44,004 nucleotides of DNA from positions 1 to 44,004 of the forward strand of contig JAAVZU010000053.1 in the NCBI GenBank assembly GCA_022791815.1, in the 5' to 3' direction. A model generated the notes under the pieces. It was not told the DNA's origin and did no database searches. It saw only the letters and a list, made by a program, of their open reading frames with translations. How positions within the stretch are numbered: position 1 is the stretch's first letter; every line of letters starts with the position of its first letter. Source of the DNA: Lachnospiraceae bacterium (lineage in GTDB: Bacteria; Bacillota; Clostridia; Lachnospirales; Lachnospiraceae). This document shows, one piece after another, positions 1-7,927 of the stretch. The translations under genes were made by a program, and so were the position numbers.

Positions 1-234
1 CCAAAATGACTTATGATAGTCCTTTGCCTGATTAATTGCCACTCTAATCAACCATCTTTTCTCATGTTCTACGCTTTCAAATTTAGGTTCTTTCACCAAT
101 AATTTGTAAAAAACCTCTTGCAAAATATCTTTGCTTTCCTCGCTATCCTTGACATACATCCTTATAATCTTTAACAACAAATTTGAATAATTATAATATG
201 CTTCATTAAATATTTCTTCTTGTTTTTTGTTCAT
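1..234 (-). CDS. ECF-type RNA polymerase sigma factor, N-terminal part (cut by window edge)
   Basis: The first 78 codons are visible, starting at an ATG (232-234) behind a strong AGGAGGT ribosome site at about 238-246. The protein has the look of sigma-70 region 2: the stretch SEESKDILQEVFYKLL (about residues 31-46) followed by the aromatic/basic segment EKRWLIRVAINQAKDYHKS (about 58-76), typical of extracytoplasmic-function sigma factors that recognise the -10 element and melt DNA. Region 4 and any anti-sigma partner lie outside the window. It is transcribed away from the DJ-1 gene. The family is fairly clear; the stimulus and regulon cannot be told from here. Confidence 0.8.
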   Translation of the reverse strand, partial: MNKKQEEIFNEAYYNYSNLLLKIIRMYVKDSEESKDILQEVFYKLLVKEPKFESVEHEKRWLIRVAINQAKDYHKSFW

Positions 235-536
235 TTTTTACCTCCTCACTATATATACGATACACATACACGAAAAGTCACAAAAGTAACTTTTTATATT
301 TCTTTTTCTTTAGCCAAAATATTTATATTTTCAATCCATCAAAAATACTTCTTCTTAAGATTTTGTTCCCGATTGTGCTATAACAAAAGGAGCTGTCACA
401 TTAAACAAAAACTATATAATACAGAATAAAAAATGTCAATTAACATTTTATCTTGTTATTTAAAACTTTTATTGTTATACTAAATGCATAACAAATATTT
501 TAAAATGCTCCTATATTAGGAAAGGATGAATAACTT
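235..536. other. Divergent intergenic region between sigma factor and DJ-1 gene
   Basis: AT-rich stretch of about 300 bases. It holds the sigma factor ribosome site near 241, a likely vegetative promoter for the plus-strand gene at 453-481, and the plus-strand ribosome site AGGAAAGGA near 520. On the minus strand a GTGAC about 16 nt before TCGTAT (region 248-285) could be an ECF-type autoregulated promoter, but this is only a weak resemblance. No gene is seen. Confidence 0.6.
453..481 (+). promoter_or_regulatory. Sigma-A-type promoter for the DJ-1 family gene
   Basis: TTGTTA (453-458), 17 nt spacer, TATACT (476-481), 55 nt upstream of the start codon. The spacing is ideal and both boxes are close to consensus. 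Confidence 0.55.
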
Positions 537-1085
537 ATGGCAAAAACATTGATTTTTCTAGCAACTGGTTTTGAGGAAATAGAAGGACTTATGGTAGTAG
601 ATTTGCTACGTCGGGCAAAAATAGACATACAGATGGTTTCTATTACAGGAGACATTATGGTAACGGGTTCCCATGGTATTACAGTAAAAGCAGATACCTT
701 AATTGAGGATGTGGATTTCTCTAAGGCTGATGCATTGGTACTTCCAGGTGGTATGCCAGGAACCCGTAACCTTCAGGCACACAACTTACTTAACGAAGAA
801 TTAAAGAAAGCAAATGAAGCTGGCAAATTATTATGTGCAATCTGTGCTGCACCTCTGGTACTTGGCACTAATCATATTTTAGAAGGTAAAAAAGCCTGTT
901 GTTACCCTGGATTTGAAGATGAACTTCTTGGTGCAATTACCAATGAAAACCCTGTTACACATGATGGCAATACAATAACCAGTCGTGGACTGGGAACTGC
1001 TATTGCTTTTGCTGCGGAAATTATTACTACACTTTGTGATAAAGGAACTGCTGATCAAGTATTAGAATCTATTATATATGCTTAA
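537..1085 (+). CDS. DJ-1/PfpI family protein (YajL/ThiJ-like)
   Basis: A 182-residue single-domain protein, the usual length for DJ-1/YajL proteins. The nucleophile elbow is visible as CAICAAP with Cys103 in the AxCAxP context, and the paired acidic residue lies in GFEEIEG (Glu16). The LVLPGGMPG segment (about 68-75) is the usual glycine-rich turn. Family members are cytosolic and have been described as chaperone, glyoxalase III or deglycase-like; which applies here cannot be read from sequence. It is the only clear plus-strand protein gene in the window, has its own promoter and ribosome site, and ends at a hairpin shared with the convergent pilT gene. Confidence 0.9.
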   Translation: MAKTLIFLATGFEEIEGLMVVDLLRRAKIDIQMVSITGDIMVTGSHGITVKADTLIEDVDFSKADALVLPGGMPGTRNLQAHNLLNEELKKANEAGKLLCAICAAPLVLGTNHILEGKKACCYPGFEDELLGAITNENPVTHDGNTITSRGLGTAIAFAAEIITTLCDKGTADQVLESIIYA

Positions 1086-1104
1086 ATAAAAGATTGGAAT
1101 GAGG

Positions 1105-1140
1105 AAAGGGACTGCCACACTAAGTTACGACAGTCCCTTT
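1105..1140. terminator. Bidirectional terminator between DJ-1 gene and pilT
   Basis: Perfect 10-bp inverted repeat AAAGGGACTG (1105-1114) / CAGTCCCTTT (1131-1140). The A/T ends of the stem give a T-run on both strands, so it can end both converging genes. Confidence 0.8.
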
Positions 1141-1153
1141 TACCCTTTATTTT

Positions 1154-2212
1154 CTATCTTCTTAAACTTCTTTTCATAGTATCCTGATTGATACAATGAT
1201 ACAAGGCATTCGTTTCATCAATCTTTCCATCTCTATAAAGCTTCAAAAGACTGTCATCCATAGCAATCATTCCATCCTCTTTTGATGTGGCAATTGTGGC
1301 TGGAATCTGATGAATCTTTCCATCACGGATCAAAGTACGAATTGCACTGTTTACTTTCAAAATTTCAAAAGCGGGAGTAAGTTTCCCATCCACTGTTGGT
1401 ATCAGTTGTTGGGAAATAACTGCTTCTAAAACCATGGAAAGCTGAAACCGTATCTGTTGCTGCTGTCCTGGTGGGAAAACATCAACAATACGATCAATGG
1501 TATTGGAAGCCCCAACTGTATGTAGCGTAGATAATACCAAATGTCCGGTCTCTGCTGCTGTCATGGCAATTTCTATGGTCTCCAAATCCCGCATTTCTCC
1601 AATTAAAATAACATCTGGAGCTTCACGAAGAGCAGCTTTTAATGCTCTGCTGTAATTGGCACTGTCAATACCAATTTCTCTCTGGCTGACAATACTTTTA
1701 TTATGTGCATGAAGAAATTCAATTGGATCTTCTAAGGTTAAAATATGACAATTACGACTTTGGTTAATTTCATTAATAATGTATGCCAATGTGGTACTTT
1801 TTCCACTTCCTGCAGAACCAGTAACAAGTATTAACCCCTTCTGTTTTTTCCCAATTTCCAAAATAGTTTGCGGGATTCCCATAGTCTGTATATCTGGCAA
1901 AGTAAAGTTTACCACACGAAGAACAGCTCCCCAAGACCCTCTCTGCTTAAATACATTTATACGAAATCGCCCAACTTTAGGAACGGATATCGAAAAATCA
2001 TCATCACCAAACTCTCTATTCTGGTTATTCCTTCCTGCAAGAACATAGAAGCGGTCAATCATAACAGATAATTCATCTGGTGTTAATATCTGCTGCTCTT
2101 GTTTTTCAATAACCCCACTGATTTTAAAGGAAACTGGCTGTCCAACCACCAAAAAAATATCTGATGCTTTTTTTTCCACTGCCAGTTTTAGCATTTCTTC
2201 CATTGTTATCAT
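1154..2212 (-). CDS. pilT: PilT-type pilus retraction ATPase
   Basis: 352 residues, the normal PilT length. Visible motifs: Walker A GSAGSGKST (about 132-140), the acidic Asp-box TLEDPIE (about 159-165), Walker B VILIGEMRDLET (about 201-212) and the His-box GHLVLSTLHT (about 223-232). SAIRTLIRDGK (about 289-299) matches the AIRNLIRE motif that marks PilT retraction motors as opposed to the PilB/GspE assembly motors. It would power retraction of type IV pili at the cytoplasmic face of the PilC platform. It is the last gene of the pil-like operon 5289-1154. No PilB is present nearby. Confidence 0.92.
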   Translation of the reverse strand: MITMEEMLKLAVEKKASDIFLVVGQPVSFKISGVIEKQEQQILTPDELSVMIDRFYVLAGRNNQNREFGDDDFSISVPKVGRFRINVFKQRGSWGAVLRVVNFTLPDIQTMGIPQTILEIGKKQKGLILVTGSAGSGKSTTLAYIINEINQSRNCHILTLEDPIEFLHAHNKSIVSQREIGIDSANYSRALKAALREAPDVILIGEMRDLETIEIAMTAAETGHLVLSTLHTVGASNTIDRIVDVFPPGQQQQIRFQLSMVLEAVISQQLIPTVDGKLTPAFEILKVNSAIRTLIRDGKIHQIPATIATSKEDGMIAMDDSLLKLYRDGKIDETNALYHCINQDTMKRSLRR

Positions 2213-2271
2213 TCTATACCTCCTGTCAGCAATTTTACTGACAACTCCTTTCCCTTATAATTAGAATAGTT

Positions 2272-2802
2272 CTATTCCGTCGTTACAAAACCATCCCACA
2301 ATTCTATATCCGATCCAAGTTCTTCTATTTCTTCTGTCTCTTTAACCATACACCATGTTTCTATTGAAAAACTTCGGTCTCCATACAAACCTAAACTTAC
2401 TTTCAAATGTTTTTTTTCCTCAATAAAAATGGAATACTCAATTGTTCCAAGTTTATCATTCTTATTTCCAGTAAAAATAACATTATCATTTAAAACAAGT
2501 TCTATGTTTTGAAGATTATCCAGTTCCTTTTGACCAGAACCATTAATATTTTGCAAATTCTTTTCTAAATCTTCTATTTTGGAATTTTCTACAATCTGTT
2601 GTATATAGCACAAGACATACTCTGCAGTCTTGTCTGCTTCATAATATTCCTGTACACTTTCTCCTGTTCTCTTAGCTAACTGCAATTCGCTATTAGAAGC
2701 CCGAATTGACAAAAGGGCAAAAACTGATAAAGCAAATACCAGCAAAATCAGGACAACAGATGAGGTTCCTACATTAATAACCAAACCTTTATTTTCTTTC
2801 AT
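2272..2802 (-). CDS. Membrane-anchored pilin-operon protein of unknown function
   Basis: 176 residues. One hydrophobic segment near the N-terminus (about 13-32, SSVVLILLVFALSVFALLSI), then a long acidic, partly helical outer region. There is no canonical prepilin cleavage motif. The form (short cytoplasmic tail, one membrane helix, Ser/Glu-rich helix) resembles minor pilin or PilX-like accessory proteins. It lies between pilT and a prepilin-like gene in the same orientation with short gaps, so a role in the pilus apparatus is likely by context. I do not recognise the exact family. Confidence 0.6.
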   Translation of the reverse strand: MKENKGLVINVGTSSVVLILLVFALSVFALLSIRASNSELQLAKRTGESVQEYYEADKTAEYVLCYIQQIVENSKIEDLEKNLQNINGSGQKELDNLQNIELVLNDNVIFTGNKNDKLGTIEYSIFIEEKKHLKVSLGLYGDRSFSIETWCMVKETEEIEELGSDIELWDGFVTTE

Positions 2803-2826
2803 AAAACTTTGCTCCCTTCTGATATC

Positions 2827-3375
2827 CTATTTTTCCTCTGTATCCTGCCGATGAGAAAAATTCATTTGATATAATTCCTCACTACCTTTTTCTCCTCTTA
2901 TGGACACATATCCCTTTAATCGGTATACACAAACTTTATAGTTTATCATAACTTTATCTTGTATTTGTTCTTCATAGGGAACGACAATAACACTATATGT
3001 ATCTTCTTCTTTTGTTGTCTTCCAGTTTTCATCAAAATGACCAGTATACACAATCATAGTATCCTTCGTATCATTCGATTTATCAGTTATATTAACCTGA
3101 AGACTTCCATCTTTTTGCTGGGCAACTTTCCCAACTGTTTGTTTCAAATCAAGTTCTTTTACTGCCTCTTCAAATGTTTTAGAAGATTTCACAGTTTCTG
3201 CAATACTCTCTGCCAAAACGATCGCTTTACTTTTATCCTTTGCCCTGCTTTGCAGAGTATTTGCAGACAAAAACAATTCCAATATAAATACACTTACAAC
3301 TGCAAAAATCCCTATTGTAATAATAATCTCCAGCATAGGCATCTTTGCAGAACGTGATTTTAATCCTTTCGCCAT
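2827..3375 (-). CDS. Prepilin-like protein with non-canonical leader
   Basis: 182 residues. The N-terminus has a basic leader (MAKGLKSRSAK) and then MPMLEIIITIGIFAVVSVF, a type IV pilin-like hydrophobic helix with the conserved Glu at mature position 5 if cleavage falls before MPMLE. The residue before that site is Lys instead of the usual Gly. The C-terminal part is a soluble, beta-rich-looking domain with no recognised motif. Its position between the pilC and pilT genes supports a minor pilin/pseudopilin role. Whether a prepilin peptidase can process it is uncertain. Confidence 0.65.
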   Translation of the reverse strand: MAKGLKSRSAKMPMLEIIITIGIFAVVSVFILELFLSANTLQSRAKDKSKAIVLAESIAETVKSSKTFEEAVKELDLKQTVGKVAQQKDGSLQVNITDKSNDTKDTMIVYTGHFDENWKTTKEEDTYSVIVVPYEEQIQDKVMINYKVCVYRLKGYVSIRGEKGSEELYQMNFSHRQDTEEK

Positions 3376-3393
3376 AATCTACTCCAATCCTTG

Positions 3394-3888
3394 CTACTGT
3401 AAACTTATTTGTGTACTACGCAGCGACAATACAAGATTCTCCTGTTCTTCTCCATTATTTGCCACAAACTGCAAACGGTTATCTTTCAAACGTTTCACCT
3501 GAAACTCTGTAAGATCTGTTACTTCTAACCCATCTGCCAGTTTATATTCCATACCATCTTCCTGAAATAATTCCCGAAGTTTTCCTTTATAGCAATAAAT
3601 CATGGTCCGATAAACTCCACTCTGCAATTCTTCCCGTAAGACAAGGACTGGCACACCTTCTTCTTCTATTATAGAAATACTATCTGCCTTGTCACATTGT
3701 CTTACCTTTGTTGCCACATAAGAAAGGGAGGCACGCAAGGAAAAATTCTCTGCATTGTTTTCTACAATATTTTTATATACATGAACACCTACATTCACCA
3801 GAACCAGCGAACCAATAACAAAACTACACAATATCGCAAGAATCCCAGCATAGTTGGCAATCCATATACTTTGCTGTTTTTTTTCCAA
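3394..3888 (-). CDS. Pilin-operon membrane protein, DUF4860-like
   Basis: 164 residues, starting at a TTG (3886-3888) with the site GGGGGG at 3895-3900; no ATG is better placed. One membrane helix (about 12-33), then a domain with the features of the DUF4860 family as I recall it: NFSLRASLSYVATKVRQCD (about 47-65), GVPVLVLRE and a YRTMIYCYKGKLRELF stretch. Such genes sit in type IV pilus-like clusters of Lachnospiraceae. The function is unknown; an anchored minor pilus component is an inference from context. The TTG start may keep expression low relative to its neighbours. Confidence 0.65.
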   Translation of the reverse strand: MEKKQQSIWIANYAGILAILCSFVIGSLVLVNVGVHVYKNIVENNAENFSLRASLSYVATKVRQCDKADSISIIEEEGVPVLVLREELQSGVYRTMIYCYKGKLRELFQEDGMEYKLADGLEVTDLTEFQVKRLKDNRLQFVANNGEEQENLVLSLRSTQISLQ

Positions 3889-3902
3889 ACCAATCCCCCC
3901 TC

Positions 3903-4229
3903 TTATTCTTTTTCAAATACGTCTATGTTTGGCATAACATTGGATGCAAATAATTCATAGTCAATAAAATATTTCTCATGGTTGTATTCTAATCCATAAT
4001 TCTTTTCTAAGTATTCTACATTACTAGGATATTCTCCTTCAATGGTATAACACTGTACAACTGCCTTTCTGGCAGATTGCCTAAGCAAATCTATATTCTG
4101 CATATTGCTTACATAGTCAAAGTAAAAACCTCCTGCTAGAAGAGCACCAATTACCAGCAGAAATGTAATTCCCGGAAATAAAAATTCCTGTTTCCATCCG
4201 GATTGTTTTTTCATATTTAAACTCTTCAA
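3903..4229 (-). CDS. Small pilin-like membrane protein
   Basis: About 108 residues from the TTG at 4227-4229, which lies 4-5 nt behind a GGAGGGGAGG ribosome site; the next ATG (4214) is too far from that site. One membrane helix (about 16-35), then ARKAVVQCYTIEGEYPSNVEYLEKNYGL, which resembles the segment after the helix in GspG-type pseudopilins (AVxxYxxxxGxYPxxxxxL). The gene follows pilC closely, with the pilC stop codon in its translation-initiation region. A pseudopilin or minor pilin is the best guess; there is no Gly-Phe cleavage motif. Confidence 0.6.
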   Translation of the reverse strand: MKSLNMKKQSGWKQEFLFPGITFLLVIGALLAGGFYFDYVSNMQNIDLLRQSARKAVVQCYTIEGEYPSNVEYLEKNYGLEYNHEKYFIDYELFASNVMPNIDVFEKE

Positions 4230-4242
4230 GGTTCCTCCCCTC

Positions 4243-5289
4243 CTAACCAATTGCTGTAATAATGCTAACCAATGGAAGCATAATGGATATTAGTATAGCA
4301 CCAACAATCAGGGATAAAGATAGTACCAAAGTAGTTTCAAGTTTCGTACACATACTGCTAAGCTGACCAGTAATTTGCTCATCATACTGTCTGCTGATAT
4401 CGTCAAGGACTTCCTCTGTTAATCCAGATTTTTCTGCAACGCTAAGCATTCTGCCCTGCATTCCTGTTACCAGCTTACTTTCTCTTAAGGAGTCTGCTAA
4501 TGACTTTCTCTCCTTTACTCCTTCATAACACTTCTCTACCTTCTTTTGTACTTTGGTCTCTTCCACTACTTCCCTTGCCATATCTAGCGATTCTTCTGGA
4601 TCCATTCCACTGGATATCATAACTGACATAGAAGATACAAACTTACCTATTGCCATAAGGCGTGCAGTCTTTTTGGTAGCAAAGAAACTGCCGCTCCATC
4701 TTTTCAAAACCTTTTCCCCGCCATCTGTATGATACCAAAGAAGTAATCCTGCCACAACCACTAAAATGATAAGTGCTACAATGGCTACCACTTCACCAGT
4801 TATCATACCTACTCTCATAACCCGGCTGCTGGAACTTGCCACATCTACATTCAAATTACGAAATACATTCTGGAACATAGGTAGAATTTTTAAGACAAGT
4901 ACCAGTAAAATAACAGCAATCATAGCAAACATTATCATTGGATAAGCAATTACATTACGGATACTTTCCTTCATACTTGTTTCTCGCTCGTAATATACAA
5001 CCATAGCCTCCAGCACTTCCTCTAATTTTCCGCTTTTCTCTCCAATATGTACCATACTAAGCAAATACTTCAGAAATGCACCTGTCTCCTTCATTGCATG
5101 ATGAAAAGTCTCATTATCCTTTAGCATTTCATCCATTTTTTCCAACACTTCTTTTGTCTTCTTATCTTCTACCTCTTCTAAAAGCATATATATTCCTTCA
5201 TCAAGAGATATACCACTTTTTAGGACCATTGCAACTTGCTTGCAAAATCCCCCTAGTTCTTCTGTCGTAAATTTTCTTTGTTTACTCAT
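4243..5289 (-). CDS. pilC: Type II secretion/type IV pilus platform protein (GspF/PilC family)
   Basis: 348 residues. Two copies of the GspF domain are visible: FCKQVAMVLKSGISLDEG (about 15-32) with VHIGEKSGKLEEVL, and FVSSMSVMISSGMDPEES (about 212-229) with LSVAEKSGLTEEVL. Each is followed by hydrophobic spans (about 112-136, about 160-185 and the C-terminal helix). The family forms the inner-membrane platform on which PilB/PilT ATPases act. The start has an AGGAGGCG site. It is the first gene of the operon ending with pilT. The protein is slightly shorter at the N-terminus than the roughly 400-residue proteobacterial PilC. Confidence 0.9.
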   Translation of the reverse strand: MSKQRKFTTEELGGFCKQVAMVLKSGISLDEGIYMLLEEVEDKKTKEVLEKMDEMLKDNETFHHAMKETGAFLKYLLSMVHIGEKSGKLEEVLEAMVVYYERETSMKESIRNVIAYPMIMFAMIAVILLVLVLKILPMFQNVFRNLNVDVASSSSRVMRVGMITGEVVAIVALIILVVVAGLLLWYHTDGGEKVLKRWSGSFFATKKTARLMAIGKFVSSMSVMISSGMDPEESLDMAREVVEETKVQKKVEKCYEGVKERKSLADSLRESKLVTGMQGRMLSVAEKSGLTEEVLDDISRQYDEQITGQLSSMCTKLETTLVLSLSLIVGAILISIMLPLVSIITAIG

Positions 5290-5379
5290 AATACGCCTCC
5301 TCTTAGATGTCTTTCCTAATCAGACACTTTAAATCCTTATTCAACTTTACTCATCATATAATTGCTTACCCTTTTTTAT

Positions 5380-5388
5380 AGTATAGCA
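5380..5388 (-). promoter_or_regulatory. Extended -10 promoter for the pil operon
   Basis: On the minus strand TGC-TATACT forms an extended -10 element about 90 nt upstream of the pilC start. No good -35 box is seen. The rest of the 200-nt gap to feoAB is AT-rich and without other signals. Confidence 0.45.
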
Positions 5389-5488
5389 CATTTCATATTA
5401 AAAGGTATATTTTTTTTCTACAATTTTATAATATTTATTATCTTTATTCAACTATTGATTAATTCTTAGTATAAAAGACAGATGTCCA

Positions 5489-7840
5489 CTATCTCCATAC
5501 TATCATCAAACTTCTAATAATAAAGGCACAAATCCATGCTATTGCACATTGTCCAAATACCACTACTATTGCCCACTTCCTTCCAAGTTCCCGTTTCACG
5601 GAAGCAACGGCTGCAATACATGGTGTGTAAAGCAGGCAAAAGATTAATAAAGACAAAACTGCAGATATTGATAAAGATTCTAACAAAACATTTGTTGAGC
5701 CAAATAATACAGTTAATGTAGATACTACACTTTCCTTTGCAATAAATCCTGTAATCAATGCAGTAGAAATTCTCCAATCTCCAAATCCCAGTGGATGAAA
5801 AATTGGTGCTATCACTCCTGCAACCATTGCTAAAATGCTGTCTTTTGAATCTGTCACCATTCGGAAATGTAAATCAAAATTCTGTAAAAACCAGATAGCA
5901 ATTGTAGCTAAAAATATCACGGTAAATGCTCTCTGTAAAAAATCCTTTGCCTTTTCCCATAAAAGTTGCGTTACATTTTTCAATCCTGGCATCCGATAAT
6001 TAGGAAGCTCCATAACAAATGGTACTGCTTCTCCTTTAAAAACCGTATTTTTTAAAACCATTGCAGTCAACACCCCTGCCAAAATTCCAAAGCAATACAA
6101 GCCTACCATAACTAATCCACTATACTTTGGAAAAAATACTGCTGTAAAGAAACCATAAATAGGTAATTTAGCTGAGCAGCTCATAAATGGGGTTAATAAT
6201 ATTGTCATCTTACGGTCACGTTCAGAAGGAAGTGTACGGCTAGCCATTACACCAGGAACTGTACAGCCAAAACCAATCAGCATTGGTACAATACTTCTTC
6301 CAGACAACCCAATTTTTCTTAATATCTTATCCATAACAAACGCTACCCTTGCCATATATCCTGTATCTTCCAGTAAAGATAAAAAGAAAAACAAAGTTAC
6401 AATAATGGGCAGAAAACTTAAGACACTTCCCACACCATTAAATATACCATCAATAATAAGAGAATGTACTGACTTATCAATTCCCCAAATTGTAAAGGAA
6501 TTATCTACAATCCTAGTTAAACCTGCTATTCCATTTTCTAAAATTTCCTGCATCCATGCTCCAATAACATGAAAAGTAAGCCAGAATACTAATGCCATAA
6601 TACAGACAAATGCTGGAATTGCAGTATATTTTCCAGTTAGAATCTGGTCTATCCTTCTGCTTCTTGCATGTTCCTTACTTTCTTGAGGTTTTACAACTGT
6701 TTGTTCAACCAATTTATGTATAAAAGTGTAACGCATATCTGCAATTGCTGCTGCTCTGTCTAATCCCCGTTCCTGTTCCATTTGATTTATAATATGTTCT
6801 ATCATTTTTAATTCATTTTCAGAAAGATTTAGTGCATTTTGAATATGGTCGTCTCCTTCTACCAGTTTGGTTGCAGCAAAACGTATTGGTATCCCAGCAG
6901 CTTCTGCATGTTGTTGAATCAAATGCATTATACCATGTAAACATCGGTGTACTGCACCTCCATGGTCTTTTTCCCCACAAAAGTCCATTCTTCCAGGTTT
7001 CTCCTGGTACTTTGCCACATGTACTGCATGTTGGATTAGTTCATCCACTCCTTCATTTTTTGCAGCAGAGATAGGAACAACTGGTATCCCAAGCATTTCC
7101 TCCATCTCATTGATGCGGATGGCTCCTCCATTGCCCCGCACTTCATCCATCATGTTTAATGCCAGTACCATAGGTACTCCTAATTCCATTAACTGTATGG
7201 TAAGATACATATTCCTCTCAATATTCGTTGCATCCACAATATTTATTATTCCTGTTGGTTTTTCACCAATAATAAATTGCCGTGTTACAATTTCCTCACT
7301 ACTATAAGGTGACATAGAATAAATTCCTGGCAAATCGGTAATCTCTGTATTCTTATAATCTTTGATACTTCCACTCTTCCTATCCACAGTCACTCCTGGA
7401 AAGTTCCCGACATGTTGGTTCGATCCAGTTAGCTGATTAAATAAAGTAGTTTTTCCACAGTTTTGATTCCCTGCAAGAGCAAAGGTTAATATTTTACCTT
7501 CTTCTAACGGATGTTCTGCTGTTTTTACATGATAACGTCCACCTTCCCCTAATCCTGGATGCTCTGTCTTTTTAGATACTCGAATCAACATATCCTTTGT
7601 TTCTTTCTCAATATATTTGCCAACACCAATCTCTATTTTGTCTGCATCACTAAGACGCAAGGTTAGCTCATATCCGTGAATACGCAATTCCATTGGGTCA
7701 CCCATTGGAGCATATTTTACTAAGGTCACCTCTGCTCCAGGAATTAATCCCATATCCAAAAAATGTTGCCGCAGAGCACCTTCTCCACCTACATTAATAA
7801 GTTTAGCAGTCTGCCCAATTTCTAAATCTTTCAATGTCAT
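5489..7840 (-). CDS. feoB: Ferrous iron transporter, FeoA-FeoB fusion
   Basis: 783 residues. Residues 1 to about 75 form a FeoA-type SH3-like domain (GGEGALRQHFLDMGLIPGAE). The FeoB G domain follows: G1 GNQNCGKT (124-131), G3 DLPG (169-172), G4 NMMD (229-232), G5 SAAK (258-261). The C-terminal part (about 410-783) holds the membrane Gate and C regions with the conserved GFGCTVPG and SCSAKLPIYG cysteine motifs. The protein imports Fe(II) across the cytoplasmic membrane with GTP hydrolysis. FeoA and FeoB are usually separate genes; here they are one chain. No FeoC is seen. A hairpin separates it from glgP upstream. Confidence 0.93.
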   Translation of the reverse strand: MTLKDLEIGQTAKLINVGGEGALRQHFLDMGLIPGAEVTLVKYAPMGDPMELRIHGYELTLRLSDADKIEIGVGKYIEKETKDMLIRVSKKTEHPGLGEGGRYHVKTAEHPLEEGKILTFALAGNQNCGKTTLFNQLTGSNQHVGNFPGVTVDRKSGSIKDYKNTEITDLPGIYSMSPYSSEEIVTRQFIIGEKPTGIINIVDATNIERNMYLTIQLMELGVPMVLALNMMDEVRGNGGAIRINEMEEMLGIPVVPISAAKNEGVDELIQHAVHVAKYQEKPGRMDFCGEKDHGGAVHRCLHGIMHLIQQHAEAAGIPIRFAATKLVEGDDHIQNALNLSENELKMIEHIINQMEQERGLDRAAAIADMRYTFIHKLVEQTVVKPQESKEHARSRRIDQILTGKYTAIPAFVCIMALVFWLTFHVIGAWMQEILENGIAGLTRIVDNSFTIWGIDKSVHSLIIDGIFNGVGSVLSFLPIIVTLFFFLSLLEDTGYMARVAFVMDKILRKIGLSGRSIVPMLIGFGCTVPGVMASRTLPSERDRKMTILLTPFMSCSAKLPIYGFFTAVFFPKYSGLVMVGLYCFGILAGVLTAMVLKNTVFKGEAVPFVMELPNYRMPGLKNVTQLLWEKAKDFLQRAFTVIFLATIAIWFLQNFDLHFRMVTDSKDSILAMVAGVIAPIFHPLGFGDWRISTALITGFIAKESVVSTLTVLFGSTNVLLESLSISAVLSLLIFCLLYTPCIAAVASVKRELGRKWAIVVVFGQCAIAWICAFIIRSLMIVWR

Positions 7841-7869
7841 TATTAAATCCCTCCATGATGGGAGAAAGT

Positions 7870-7895
7870 GAGCCTATCACATTTGTGATAGGCTC
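7870..7895. terminator. Hairpin between glgP and feoB
   Basis: Perfect 11-bp inverted repeat GAGCCTATCAC / GTGATAGGCTC with a 4-nt loop. The following minus-strand sequence (ACTTTCT) is only moderately T-rich, so it could be a partial terminator that limits read-through from glgP into feoB, or a processing site. On the plus strand the trailer is more T-rich but no gene precedes it. Confidence 0.6.
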
Positions 7896-7927
7896 TTCTT
7901 CTATTTCTATAGTCATGATTATGTTTA

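Noticed and set aside
5290-5488. c-di-GMP riboswitch upstream of the pilus operon, as in Clostridioides difficile
   Set aside because: The gap is short and AT-rich, with only a promoter-like element; no riboswitch core is visible.
5514-5777. Second minus-strand frame inside feoB
   Set aside because: It lies wholly within the conserved C-terminal membrane part of FeoB and shows no family features.
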